Notes: a model not told the origin generated them from the sequence alone. Numbered from the stretch's first letter, positions 38,003 to 47,375 are shown. The stretch is 64,000 bases of DNA from Gammaproteobacteria bacterium (GCA_009840305.1 VXNY01000008.1:1-64000), one strand, 5' to 3'. Numbers and translations are program-made.

Positions 38003-38351
38003 ACGACGCGCATTTACGAAATTAGGATTACTGATTGCGTTATTTGTTGGCGTAGCAGTATCAATTCTGTTGGTTACAGTTGATGGTACCGCGGTGGACT
38101 CTTGGCCGAATTGGTTGGTAGTGAACCACTGGTTAACGACCCTTGTCAGAGTTGGGCTCTTCGTTGTAGTTTTCGTTGTTTTTTACTCGGTACGAAAACG
38201 AGCAATTCACAACTCGGAACAAACCGGAAGTGCTGCAAAAAAAGCGCGGCTACATGCTCGCGTTCGACAACTCTTACTTTGGTTCTTCATTGTTGAATTA
38301 CTGTTTGGACAAGCATTGCTGCCTCGTGTTTTGGAGGTGTTCTTTTCGTGA
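37977..38351 (+). CDS. small membrane protein of the ICE transfer operon
   Basis: A 124-residue protein with three membrane helices (about 17-36, 52-74 and 98-116) and a basic cytoplasmic loop (VRKRAIHN). A protein of this size and topology lies between the PFL_4711 and TraG genes in related elements. The start is TTG 37977 or GTG 37986 (MSKVLKRRAF); both overlap the upstream gene. The stop overlaps the TraG start by 4 bases. Confidence 0.6.
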   Translation: MTDVSKVLKRRAFTKLGLLIALFVGVAVSILLVTVDGTAVDSWPNWLVVNHWLTTLVRVGLFVVVFVVFYSVRKRAIHNSEQTGSAAKKARLHARVRQLLLWFFIVELLFGQALLPRVLEVFFS

Positions 38352-39898
38352 GTGTCGACAGCTATCTTGAACTGTATTCGACCATGTTCGGTTGGATGTT
38401 TTATGGTGTCGTCTGGGATGTACTCGTAGCGACCGGTATCGTGTATCTACCGTTTCTTGGAATAGTTATAGATTATTGGCGAAAACCGGCGTCAGAAGCA
38501 CCGCACAATGTGTCGAGCGGAATTTCTTTGCGGAAAATGGAACATGAACTACTACTAGCTCTCGTCGTTGTCGTTTTCGCTGGTCAACCTGTTGGTCTCA
38601 CGCCGTTTATCGCTACTACTTTGAGTTACACGCCCCCACCGACTGTCAACAATCCTAATCCACCAACTGTAGATTTTTCCAACTCACAAAGCACGTTCGG
38701 AACCACGGGGTTTGGTGACGCGGTCGATACTGTAGACGTTCCAATGTGGTGGTATGCAGTTATTGCATTTTCGTCGGGGTTCAATCATGCGGTCGTTGAA
38801 GGACTACCAAGAGCGAGTGAAATTCGCCAATTGTCGCAACTATCTCGGCTCGCAACGATAGAAGATCCACGACTAAGGCAAGAAGTATCAGAGTTTTACT
38901 CTGCCTGTTATGTGCCGGCGCGTTCTAAATTTCTCGCCGAACAACCGTCATCGACTGCAGTCGACAATTTACTCAGGCGCTATGGTAACGCTGATACTGA
39001 CTGGATCGGTTCACACGTTTATCGTGACATTTCAGGATACTATGATTCATTACGGGCGCGAACACCGGTAAGTGGGTGGGCGTACGTTCCCAGTCGAGAT
39101 ATCGAATACGACGTGGCCAACCCGCCTTCCAACGGGCGACCTTATTGCACTCAATGGTGGGGACACGTTCAACAGGGCCTACGAGCCAAACTGGTCGACG
39201 CTGCAGACACTAGTGCTCCCGGTTTCGCTACACTGTTTTACAACCTTGCACCCGCTCTAGCAACTGAACGCCAGCTCGATCTAATTGCGCGTACAGTCCT
39301 ACTACACACGCCAAAAAGTTGGACTAGCAACGATTTGTCAGCAGGCAATCAATCAACAACGGGGATGCTCGGTCAAATTGAAAGTTTTGCCAAGGGCCTG
39401 TTATATATTGTGGGCGCGTTTTCCACTGCGGCAGTATTCAGCGTGATAGTCACTGGAATTATCGCGGTTGCACCGATGATTCAAGCTATGATCCTGTTAG
39501 GTATCTATTCGCTTCTTCCTTTAATTGTCGTGTTTTCTCGATATTCATTCACAATCATGATTACCGGTGCACTCGCAATATTTGGGGTGAAGTTTTGGAC
39601 CGTCCTCTGGTATCTCGCGCAGTGGATTGATCAGAACATGTTTACCGCAATGTATCCCGACACGAACCTATTATTTGAAGTATTGACGAATTCGGGAGAA
39701 CACACAACCAAACGCGTGATGCTTAATGTTATTACCTCATGTCTATACATTGGGTTGCCTTTATTGTGGAGTTCAATGCTGGGTTGGACTGGGATCGCTA
39801 TCGGACATTCTTTAGACAGCGCGACCGCGCCGTTCGGACAACATACTCGTGGTGAACCACGACGTATCGGATCGTTTCGAATGAAGAAGGCGAGTTGA
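38348..39898 (+). CDS. conjugal transfer protein with TraG N-terminal-like domain
   Basis: A 516-residue multi-pass membrane protein. N-terminal helices (about 12-40, 77-98 and 130-150) are followed by a long soluble part and a C-terminal cluster of helices (about 345-430 and 455-475). This agrees with the TraG_N family of ICE and F-like systems, involved in mating-pair stabilisation and pilus assembly. The start is GTG 38348, in a GTGA overlap with the upstream stop. Its own stop lies in the TTGA start of the integrase gene. Full family length for the ICE type, not truncated. Confidence 0.75.
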   Translation: MSVDSYLELYSTMFGWMFYGVVWDVLVATGIVYLPFLGIVIDYWRKPASEAPHNVSSGISLRKMEHELLLALVVVVFAGQPVGLTPFIATTLSYTPPPTVNNPNPPTVDFSNSQSTFGTTGFGDAVDTVDVPMWWYAVIAFSSGFNHAVVEGLPRASEIRQLSQLSRLATIEDPRLRQEVSEFYSACYVPARSKFLAEQPSSTAVDNLLRRYGNADTDWIGSHVYRDISGYYDSLRARTPVSGWAYVPSRDIEYDVANPPSNGRPYCTQWWGHVQQGLRAKLVDAADTSAPGFATLFYNLAPALATERQLDLIARTVLLHTPKSWTSNDLSAGNQSTTGMLGQIESFAKGLLYIVGAFSTAAVFSVIVTGIIAVAPMIQAMILLGIYSLLPLIVVFSRYSFTIMITGALAIFGVKFWTVLWYLAQWIDQNMFTAMYPDTNLLFEVLTNSGEHTTKRVMLNVITSCLYIGLPLLWSSMLGWTGIAIGHSLDSATAPFGQHTRGEPRRIGSFRMKKAS

Positions 39899-40761
39899 AG
39901 CGTCTGGATTATCAATTGAAACAACTCGTTTACCACAACCGAGACGGGAGTTTCGCGACCCAAGCGGCTCGAAAAAAGCACTTAAAACGGTTTGCGCGTG
40001 AACTATGTATGTTGGGATTTAACCAAATGCATGTTCGTTCCTTAAAGCTTAAGCACGTTCATGCTCTCATCAATTATTGGCAGAGAACGGGTCACTCAAT
40101 CGGTACACAAAAGAACGCATTAGCCTATTTACGATGGTGGGCACGTAAGATTGGAAAGGACGAGATGATTCCCAAGTCCAACAATGAACTCTTGATAGGC
40201 AAGAGAAATTTGCTTCCAACTAAGTCCAAGGCCCAGTATTTCACGAGAAATATACTCAGGAAGATATCGAACCAGTACATGCGTTTGAGCATTGAACTAC
40301 AGCAAGAGTTTGGACTGCGTCAGGAAGAGAGTTTGAAGTTCCGACCCTCCTACGCTGATCGAGGGTCACACATTGAACTCAAAGGTTCGTGGACCAAGGG
40401 TGGTCGAAAACGTTCAATTCCAGTAGTTTCTGATGAACAACGTGATCTCATCGACCGAATCCACGCAATCGCTGATCAAGGTTCGTTGATCCCAAAAGAA
40501 CATTCATTAAAAACATGGAAGAGTAAATATCAATGGGTGTTAACAAATCTAGGGTTAAAAAATCTCCACGGATTAAGACACGGATATGCACAGCGCCGCT
40601 ATCGCGATCTCGCTGGGTTTGAGCCAGTATTCGCTGGAGGACCGAAAAGGACAGCATTAGATTCGGAGCAACGAATAATTGACGTACAAGCACGACTTCA
40701 AGTGAGTCACGAGCTCGGACACAATCGAATCGAGATTACGGATGTATATTTGGGCCGATAG
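39895..40761 (+). CDS. tyrosine recombinase / integrase-domain protein
   Basis: A 288-residue site-specific recombinase. The N-terminal part (1-105) is a SAM-like DNA-binding domain. The catalytic part has the full set of residues: Arg142 (EFGLRQEES), Lys168 (WTKGGRKR), His225/Arg228 (LHGLRHGYA), His276 (LGHNR) and Tyr285 (DVYLG). It resembles the 'integrase domain' family rather than classic phage integrases. The start is TTG 39895, overlapping the TraG stop in TTGA, so it is translated from the transfer operon. This is an unusual place for an integrase. An inverted repeat CCGATA/TATCGG spans its stop codon. Confidence 0.82.
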   Translation: MKRLDYQLKQLVYHNRDGSFATQAARKKHLKRFARELCMLGFNQMHVRSLKLKHVHALINYWQRTGHSIGTQKNALAYLRWWARKIGKDEMIPKSNNELLIGKRNLLPTKSKAQYFTRNILRKISNQYMRLSIELQQEFGLRQEESLKFRPSYADRGSHIELKGSWTKGGRKRSIPVVSDEQRDLIDRIHAIADQGSLIPKEHSLKTWKSKYQWVLTNLGLKNLHGLRHGYAQRRYRDLAGFEPVFAGGPKRTALDSEQRIIDVQARLQVSHELGHNRIEITDVYLGR

Positions 40762-40891
40762 AACATTTACTTATCGGTAGACATTGATCCCCCCACTGAC
40801 GTTGGACTCGCTACTTCAAATCTGTAGCATATCTTCCCAATTCGACGAATTACCTAACCTCGTTTTTTTTTGCACTCTTCCGTGAACAAAT

Positions 40892-41920
40892 ATGGATCGT
40901 AAGTTAAACCGCGCACTCGCTAAGTCATTTGAAGGGATAGATGTACAGAAACGAGTAGACCGTCTTGCCGACTGGCAAACCAGAGCAGCGAACTCTTCAC
41001 CAGTTGATTACGACCATGTTGACACGGTGAACGACTTCTACGACGTTTCGACGGAGTTAGCTAGATGGGGCTGGCATGAGTCGTTTCATTTCGCTCCGAT
41101 GAAAAAAGGAGAGTCTTTGAACGACGCGATCGTACGTCATGAGCGATTCATGATGGATAAGCTGCAACTAGACTCGACCAAGACAGTGCTGGATGTTGGG
41201 TGTGGAATTGGAGGACCAATGCGACACGTAGCACGTACGACTGGTGCCCGCGTACTTGGCATTAACATCAATGAACATCAGATCGAAGTAGGGCAGGAAT
41301 TGAACCAAAAAGCGAAGCTCGATCACTTGACCGAATTTTCTCGATGTGACTTCATGGATATGAGCGTGCTCCAACCAAATTCCTATGATGCTGTCTATGC
41401 TATCGAATCTACTGCTCATGCTCCCGACAAAGTTGGCGCGTACGACCAGATATTTCGCGTCTTAAAACCCGGTGCCTACTTTTGGGGTCAAGAGACCATA
41501 CTAACAGATAAATTTAGTGCAGAAAACGCGGAACACCAAAGAGTTAAAGATCGATTAATGAGTACCATGGCGCTTTACGAAATTGGTTCGATCTCTGAAG
41601 TAAAGACAGCGCTCGAAAAAGTTGGGTTCACGGTTTCAGAGTGTGAAGACCTTGGACGACTTGATCCCGATTCTGTCCCATGGTACATGCCACTCACAGG
41701 AAAAGGGCAGTTTTTCCATGCATCTCGAACGAGTCCTGTTCGACGTGCCTATACCTTGATGACACTTAGGGTAGCAGAGGCTTTCCGTATCGTTCCAAAA
41801 GGTACGGCAGCCGCAACCAAATTGACTGCTGCTGTCGCTGATGCGAGTATTGAAGGAGGTAGAGCTGGAATCTTTTCAGTACTTGGGTGTTTTTTAGCGC
41901 AAAAACCCGAAATTGCTTGA
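40892..41920 (+). CDS. sterol C-24 methyltransferase homologue (Erg6/SMT family)
   Basis: A 342-residue SAM-dependent methyltransferase closely following the sterol methyltransferase pattern. It has FYDVSTELARWGWHESFHFA near 49-68, SAM motif I LDVGCGIGGP (100-109), YAIESTAHAP (169-178; YAIEATCHAP in yeast Erg6), and WYMPLTG (264-270) at the start of the SMT C-terminal domain, with the family's terminal F..LG.FLAQKP. SMTs methylate the side chain of sterols at C-24. Tocopherol and cycloartenol relatives are alternatives, but the complete SMT C-terminal region argues for a sterol-type substrate. ATG start without strong ribosome site. No sterol synthesis gene (squalene monooxygenase, oxidosqualene cyclase) lies in the window. 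Confidence 0.82.
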   Translation: MDRKLNRALAKSFEGIDVQKRVDRLADWQTRAANSSPVDYDHVDTVNDFYDVSTELARWGWHESFHFAPMKKGESLNDAIVRHERFMMDKLQLDSTKTVLDVGCGIGGPMRHVARTTGARVLGININEHQIEVGQELNQKAKLDHLTEFSRCDFMDMSVLQPNSYDAVYAIESTAHAPDKVGAYDQIFRVLKPGAYFWGQETILTDKFSAENAEHQRVKDRLMSTMALYEIGSISEVKTALEKVGFTVSECEDLGRLDPDSVPWYMPLTGKGQFFHASRTSPVRRAYTLMTLRVAEAFRIVPKGTAAATKLTAAVADASIEGGRAGIFSVLGCFLAQKPEIA

Positions 41921-41953
41921 AAGTTTGAGGACTACTGTCTCAACTCACGTTAA

Positions 41954-43906
41954 TCATTGCGAAGGAGCTCTATAACGCCGAAATCGTCCGTCCATTATCA
42001 TCAGTTGAAAATCCTTTTGCACCTGCTCTCTTTCTTCTTCGGTCATATTTTCTAAATTGTTTAATCTCGCAAATTGTGCCGATTCCGATCCGCGTCGTCC
42101 GGTCTCCGAGTTGTAGTCTGCAGGTAGAAACCGCTTAACGTATGACACTTGTTCTTTTGACAAAACATTCCTTCCAACATTGAACCTGATAAGATCCATG
42201 GCCGCGCGATACTTTGCGTCCGTTGAAGGGAGTTCGTCCATTCTAGCAACCAATGATTTTGGATCGGAGTAAGCCCACTCGTTGACAACCAGATTGTAGT
42301 ACATATCTCGACTCTCTTCTGGCAATTGTTCTCCCAGTGCTAATGCTCGATCTATGTCATTGTTACTCACTAGTGCTCGACCTACGGCTATAGAACTGAA
42401 ACTCTTGGTGTATCCTTCTCGAACCGGTGCCAGCATACTCAGGGCCCTTTCGATATCGGTTCGAGCTACTTCTGCGATTACGGTGGCCTCCAAACCCAGA
42501 CCCATCGAGTCGACGGGTTGATCAAGTGCTGTTTGCAACGCTAGCTCGGGGTTTTCTGCGGCAAGACGACGAAGTATTGTGTTAAGCACTTCACGTTGCA
42601 ACGAAGCACCAGCGAATTCGTGAGCTAATGCCCAATTCAACGCGTCAAGAGCGTTTTTGTCAGCCCAATGAATAGCCAATTCCATCGTTAGTTCAAACTT
42701 TAAAAACTCGTCTGATATCTCAGCTAAATACTGCGCCGAATCTTCTGGTGCTGTCCTCATAAGCGTGCGAATAGCGTGTTCCTCGGCATGTACTCGAAGG
42801 TTTTCAGGTATGAGATCAAAATTATCGAACAAGTCTTTGGGATCATAGTTAGCCCAAGCGGTGACAAAATGTTCTAGCATTTGACGACGTGCTCTTGGTG
42901 ATTCAACTAAAGAAATTGATTCAAACGCGTCTTTAGGATCGATACTCGCCCAAGCTCTAGCGATCGTTTCCATAGCAAGCTCACGCATTTCACCTTCAAA
43001 ATTCAGTACTTGTTGCAACGTCGAATGGGGATCGGCGAGTATGGCTTGTTGGAGTACAGATCCTAGTACTACCTTCTTAAGAATGGGATCAGTTAAAGAT
43101 TCGTCGATTTGAGCAATCGCCTCCAAACCCGATTGATTCACCAATGTTTGCGCCAGTCGTATCAGTGATGCGGTCTGAGCGACATTTGACTGATCGTCCG
43201 CGACTAATTTTTGCCATTCATCCGCAACCGACTCCGCGAATGTACCTTGTTCAAATTCATCCAAGTCAATCTGAAACTTCTCGGTTAAAGCTTGCTTTTC
43301 GTCAATTGAGAGTGTGTGTTGAGAGTCAAGTATGCCCTGCAATGCAGCATACTGCCTGGATTGTTCGAGAGTCTTTGCGTGGGTTATTGCTTCATTCAAA
43401 TCTAATTGGGACCATTCGACGAAAACGCTAGTGATCAATGGATTGTGGCGGTCGTCTGACAATTGATCAATAGTTGTCAGAGCTAATTTAGGATCTAGAG
43501 TCGTGAACCGTCGAATGATTGCAGTTTGAGTGGTGTGTTGTAAAGATTCTGATCCTATATTCTTCGATTGTTCGAGTAGCTTAGTCAGCAAACTCGTGTC
43601 GGCAGAGAGCAGCAAACTATACAGCGCTTCGGTTCGCTCGAAAGCACTTGGTGCTAGACTTAAAAACTTGAGAAGGCCTAAGTCCGACTCTCGAGTACGA
43701 GAACTGGTGGAACTTGGGTTCTTGAGCTCAGCTTGAGAACGATCTGCATCCGCGACCGAGGTTTGGTGCGAGAAACTCTCATTGGTTGAGTCACTCTTCA
43801 TAGTATTGAGACCAACAAGGACACTAAGCGTTGCTACGATGCCTAAGACACTCCCGGTTATAACTAGTACGATGGTACGAATTCGATTTGTTTTTAGGGA
43901 ACTCAT
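41954..43906 (-). CDS. membrane-anchored helical-repeat protein (W-x-x-x-D-P repeats), copy 3
   Basis: A 650-residue protein with a basic N-terminus, one membrane helix (about 9-32) and an extracytoplasmic chain of helical repeats: WASIDPKDAFESIS, WANYDPKDLFDNFD, HWADKNALDALNWAL, WAYSDPKSLVARMD. The conserved repeat spacing of about 31-34 residues, and blocks such as PVDSMGLGLEATVIAEV against PVNSKGAGWEGTVVQWL of copy 1, show common descent with the genes at 3217, 5294 and 44019. The C-terminus is charged and partly disordered. It is second of a minus-strand pair. Function unknown; probably an envelope interaction scaffold. Confidence 0.7.
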   Translation of the reverse strand: MSSLKTNRIRTIVLVITGSVLGIVATLSVLVGLNTMKSDSTNESFSHQTSVADADRSQAELKNPSSTSSRTRESDLGLLKFLSLAPSAFERTEALYSLLLSADTSLLTKLLEQSKNIGSESLQHTTQTAIIRRFTTLDPKLALTTIDQLSDDRHNPLITSVFVEWSQLDLNEAITHAKTLEQSRQYAALQGILDSQHTLSIDEKQALTEKFQIDLDEFEQGTFAESVADEWQKLVADDQSNVAQTASLIRLAQTLVNQSGLEAIAQIDESLTDPILKKVVLGSVLQQAILADPHSTLQQVLNFEGEMRELAMETIARAWASIDPKDAFESISLVESPRARRQMLEHFVTAWANYDPKDLFDNFDLIPENLRVHAEEHAIRTLMRTAPEDSAQYLAEISDEFLKFELTMELAIHWADKNALDALNWALAHEFAGASLQREVLNTILRRLAAENPELALQTALDQPVDSMGLGLEATVIAEVARTDIERALSMLAPVREGYTKSFSSIAVGRALVSNNDIDRALALGEQLPEESRDMYYNLVVNEWAYSDPKSLVARMDELPSTDAKYRAAMDLIRFNVGRNVLSKEQVSYVKRFLPADYNSETGRRGSESAQFARLNNLENMTEEEREQVQKDFQLMIMDGRFRRYRAPSQ

Positions 43907-44018
43907 CTCTAGCTCTCCGACATTACTCTAGGGTGAATGTGTATTTGACTAACAATTATCGGTAGTTTGATCATGGACTGCGCGGCTTGACCCGAATACA
44001 GTAGAAGCTGCGTACATC

Positions 44019-45923
44019 TCATTCTTCCTTCCTCTCTTCTTGTTGTACTGGGTTGATAAAGATTAGTTGTACCTGTTCATCAAACCATTCGCTGGACATC
44101 TGTCTCATTTCTCTCGTACGGCTATAAGGATCGACATAGCCTTCAGGCAAAAACTTTCCAACTTGTTCCATCTGCGCCGAACTTAGTGCCTTTGTATCGT
44201 TGTTGTATCGTACAAGTCCTTTCGCTGCTTGATCCTTCAATTGATCAGAGGGTAGCTCGTCCAAGGCTTCAAATAGTGTCTCTGGGTTGGTCATTGCCCA
44301 TTGATACATTAACGAACCGTTGTAGTTTCGACGGCGAATATCGCCCAATCTTTGTCCAAGTGCGAGCGCGCGATCATACTGGCCATCACGTATCATTGCA
44401 CGACCGACCTCACTATAAGCATGAGTGATTGTTAAGCCTTCGCGTCGGATGTCTGACAGCATCGCGAGAGCTTTGTCGATATCTGTTTCGACCAAGTGCT
44501 GAATGACGGTAACTTCCATACCTCGGTAGTTTGCTCCACGTAACACGATCGGTTGGTCTCGTGCAGTTTGAAAGGCAAGTTCAGGGTCCTTGATCGCTAA
44601 ACTAGCCAACACGATCATCAACGTTTCAGCTTGCTGAACATCGGTTGTGAATTCTTCGTTAAGAACCCAATCCAGCGCGGCATGAGGATCCTGTTCGGAC
44701 CAATTAGTAGCAATCTCTTTGGCGAGCTTGATCCTGAGATTGTCGTCTTCTATATCAGAGAGAAACGATACTGCTTCTTCCGGCGATATACGTGCGATCG
44801 CTAGCATTGCTTCCTCTTTAGCCATGGCGCGGAGGTGCTCGGGTACGAATGCTAGTGCTTCAAGCAGAGCGTTTGGATCGTTTTCGGCCCAAGCTGTTAA
44901 CACGCTTTCCTGGAGCAATGTGAGAGTCTTACCACTCTCCATGGTTGAAATTTCCGCTAAAGCCGCCTGGGGATCGATTCGAGCCCAAACTTCAGCGATA
45001 GTCCGGAGAGCAAGTTCCCGAGAATCGCTGGTAAGCTGTAAAGCTTCAATCAAAGCTGCACGCGGGTCGTCTTGGGCGATTCGGTGCAACGCTGACATGA
45101 TGACAGCATCACGAACGACTGTATCTGTGAGTGATTCACTAATTTGATCAATCACTGAAATTCCTTCCTGCAAGAGCCACTCTGATGCGACCTGAATGAG
45201 AAATTCTGTTTGTGCGAGGTTTGGCTGACTGTCGGAAACGATACGGCTCCAAGCTAACGCGGCATCTTCGAAGGCTGAGAATGCAACGGCTTCTGCAAGA
45301 TAGGTCACCGCGTATGCTTCCTGATTTAAATCCTTCGCTATCTCCAACATCAAGTCATCAGAATGTTTGTGTCTAGCTAACAAAATCCCATGTACTGCAG
45401 CGTGTTTCAAAGTAGGATCAAGTTCCAAAGCTAGGTTCTTTGCCTTGTTTAAATCGGAAAGTGATAATTCCTCAAAAACTGCAGTTATTAAGTTTTGCTG
45501 TCGACTCATTGGCAGGGCGTGAACTTGATCGAGGGCAATTTGTGCATTCAAGGAAGCCAACTTTTGAACTATTACATTTTCGGTCGTACGACGTAGGGAA
45601 GGGGGCTCAAGTTCTTGGGATTCTTCCAAATACTCGATGACACTAGATTCGGAGGCATTCATTAACAATCCGAATAACGCTGTTTTTCTTTCAAAGTCTG
45701 TCTCAAATTGCAAGATATCTTCGAGCTCTTTGGGAGCATCGCTCGAACCCGTTGTCCCAGACTTGCTCTCGATAATATTCGAAGGGATACCTGCGCGCCA
45801 ATCCGTAGCACTATCACCTTTGAAGAAAGGTAGAAGGAAAACGACCGCAAGGGTCGCAGCACTCCCCACAATAGCTCCTCCGATCAACGCGGAGATGGTT
45901 TTAGTTTGGTTTGATTTAAACAT
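44019..45923 (-). CDS. membrane-anchored helical-repeat protein (W-x-x-x-D-P repeats), copy 4
   Basis: A 634-residue paralogue, 112 bp upstream of copy 3 on the same strand. The N-terminus has one helix (about 9-33). Repeats include WARIDPQAALAEIS, WAENDPNALLEALAFVPE, WSEQDPHAALDWVL and WAMTNPETLFEALDELPS. The penultimate segment (DIDKALAMLSDIRREGLT) parallels DIERALSMLAPVREGYT of copy 3, so this pair is a tandem duplication separate from the pair at 3217/5294. ATG start. No catalytic residues were recognised. Confidence 0.7.
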   Translation of the reverse strand: MFKSNQTKTISALIGGAIVGSAATLAVVFLLPFFKGDSATDWRAGIPSNIIESKSGTTGSSDAPKELEDILQFETDFERKTALFGLLMNASESSVIEYLEESQELEPPSLRRTTENVIVQKLASLNAQIALDQVHALPMSRQQNLITAVFEELSLSDLNKAKNLALELDPTLKHAAVHGILLARHKHSDDLMLEIAKDLNQEAYAVTYLAEAVAFSAFEDAALAWSRIVSDSQPNLAQTEFLIQVASEWLLQEGISVIDQISESLTDTVVRDAVIMSALHRIAQDDPRAALIEALQLTSDSRELALRTIAEVWARIDPQAALAEISTMESGKTLTLLQESVLTAWAENDPNALLEALAFVPEHLRAMAKEEAMLAIARISPEEAVSFLSDIEDDNLRIKLAKEIATNWSEQDPHAALDWVLNEEFTTDVQQAETLMIVLASLAIKDPELAFQTARDQPIVLRGANYRGMEVTVIQHLVETDIDKALAMLSDIRREGLTITHAYSEVGRAMIRDGQYDRALALGQRLGDIRRRNYNGSLMYQWAMTNPETLFEALDELPSDQLKDQAAKGLVRYNNDTKALSSAQMEQVGKFLPEGYVDPYSRTREMRQMSSEWFDEQVQLIFINPVQQEERKEE

Positions 45924-46383
45924 AGTTAAGTACTCCCGTAGGAATAATAGACGAGATCCACGAGCCCATTCAATTGATTCTAAGCGGTTGAATCATTAAA
46001 TTGGGTTAATAATCAAGTCTTTGTGGTAATGAAATTCAAGCTCTCTGGGGTATTCGCGCGATCCGAGGTTTGTCCTTGGCGTAGGTTGACGTTTTCGTCA
46101 GCGGTTGGGTCTATTCCTTCGCTGTCAGTTTCAGTCCAGATAGGCAAAGTGAAAGACACCATAGAAAGTTTAAGTAGCGCTAGGCTTTGATGAAGCTTCA
46201 TCGGTCTTGATTTAGTCGAATCAGTTCGACTTAAGTGTTCTGTTGGGACGCATCTTTAGATACTTTAAGATCGAATATAGTTTCTCCGAGGAAACAACTA
46301 AACCAGTTAAAATCAAGCAATCCCCTGTAGAGTCAACTGTGTTGGACAGTGACGTAGTAGCCAAGCGAACGAGGAGTAATGAA
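45924..46383. other. 460-bp divergent intergenic region
   Basis: It lies between the minus-strand helical-repeat pair and a plus-strand secreted protein. A 62-codon minus-strand frame (46013-46201) starts with a hydrophobic MKLHQSLALLKLSMVSF but lacks a ribosome site. GAGGAG at the right end serves the next gene. Confidence 0.45.
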
Positions 46384-47196
46384 ATGGAAAGTAGTTTGCA
46401 TCGAATCTTGTGTGGTATTAGCTTCGTTGTTTTAGTCGCTTCAGCCTCTATCTTCGCAGAAGTTGAAGGTACATATATATTGGAAGACAGTGAAGAGAGT
46501 CGATTTAAGTGGAAACAGCCCGAATTAACTATCAAAACTGATGGCGAAGGAGGGTATTCAGCTGTGTTAACCGACAGTTCCGGCGAAGTTTTGCTCGAAT
46601 CCGCGGAAATCGAAGTAGACGGGCAACAATTCACTGCCATTTTTACTTTGTCGAGCGATCTAGGGGATCTCGAAATCACGTATGTAGGTGAACTCGAAAA
46701 CGGTAACTTAACTGGTACCATAACTGAGTCCATGTTCGGAACGGAGGTCAAGCTCGTCGGAACACTCAAGACGGAGGACGAACCTTCACGCCCTAAGGAG
46801 GACCAAGTCGGGTCTGATAGTGAGTCCGAGGTTAGTGTCTCCTCTGAATCTCAGTCCATCAATCCAAAAATTGTCGGAACATATATCTTGGATAGTAAGT
46901 CTTTTTCAAGAAAACCAGAGTTGACAATAGAGTTAGACACAGATGGAGAATACTCGGCAACATTGGTCGCCAGCAAAGTCACAGAAACTGACGATGTTGA
47001 AGGGGAAGATAACGAATTTAGTGCCACGTTTACGATTTCGACAAACATGGGTGATATGGATATCACATACGCAGGTAGAGTCGAGAAGGATAGGTTATCT
47101 GGTACCATAACTGAGTCAATGTTTGGCACCGAAGTCGAATTGGCCGGTAAATTGAAGAAAGAAGGCAAAACCAATACTACGCTTGATTCTGACTAA
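46384..47196 (+). CDS. secreted two-repeat beta protein, divergent member
   Basis: A 270-residue protein. ATG 46384 is chosen over a longer frame from 46243 because GAGGAG precedes it by 7 bases and a proper signal peptide (MESSLHRILCGISFVV...FAE) results. Two repeats of about 100 residues follow, (E/V)GTYIL...PELTI, a central beta region, then D-L/M-x-I-T-Y and the nearly identical end GTITESMFGTEV(K/E)L. An acidic Ser-rich linker separates them. The GTY start and the repeat length link it to the proteins encoded at 13972 and 16419. Role unknown. Confidence 0.65.
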   Translation: MESSLHRILCGISFVVLVASASIFAEVEGTYILEDSEESRFKWKQPELTIKTDGEGGYSAVLTDSSGEVLLESAEIEVDGQQFTAIFTLSSDLGDLEITYVGELENGNLTGTITESMFGTEVKLVGTLKTEDEPSRPKEDQVGSDSESEVSVSSESQSINPKIVGTYILDSKSFSRKPELTIELDTDGEYSATLVASKVTETDDVEGEDNEFSATFTISTNMGDMDITYAGRVEKDRLSGTITESMFGTEVELAGKLKKEGKTNTTLDSD

Positions 47197-47375
47197 GCCG
47201 CTAAACCCTGATTTAACTGATTAGGAGTTTCGTCTTTCACAAGTCCGAGCTAGCAACCCTTCGGTGTATTCGAAGCGTAGAACTTCGTATTTAGAAGCCT
47301 GGTCATTGGGAAAGCTAAAGAGTCTTTTGTACAAATTCACCGAATTCGTGGTGACCGACTATTCCTAACAAGGCG

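Larger units (their letters stand above)
35628..40761 (+). mobile_element. fragment of an integrative conjugative element (transfer-operon end plus recombinase)
   Basis: Five overlapping plus-strand genes (TraU-like, PFL_4711, small membrane protein, TraG_N and tyrosine recombinase). No relaxase, coupling protein, VirB4 or other T4SS gene is visible in the window, so this cannot transfer by itself. I could not find matching direct repeats at the ends. The left limit might be the ATPase gene at 34402. Confidence 0.6.

Noticed and set aside
40756-40778. CCGATA/TATCGG inverted repeat over the integrase stop, as terminator or attachment site
   Set aside because: Stem is only 6 bp, has no T-run, and no matching repeat was found at the other side of the conjugative fragment.
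46013-46201. 62-codon minus-strand frame with a hydrophobic start
   Set aside because: No ribosome site, no recognised family and a poorly formed signal peptide; likely chance.
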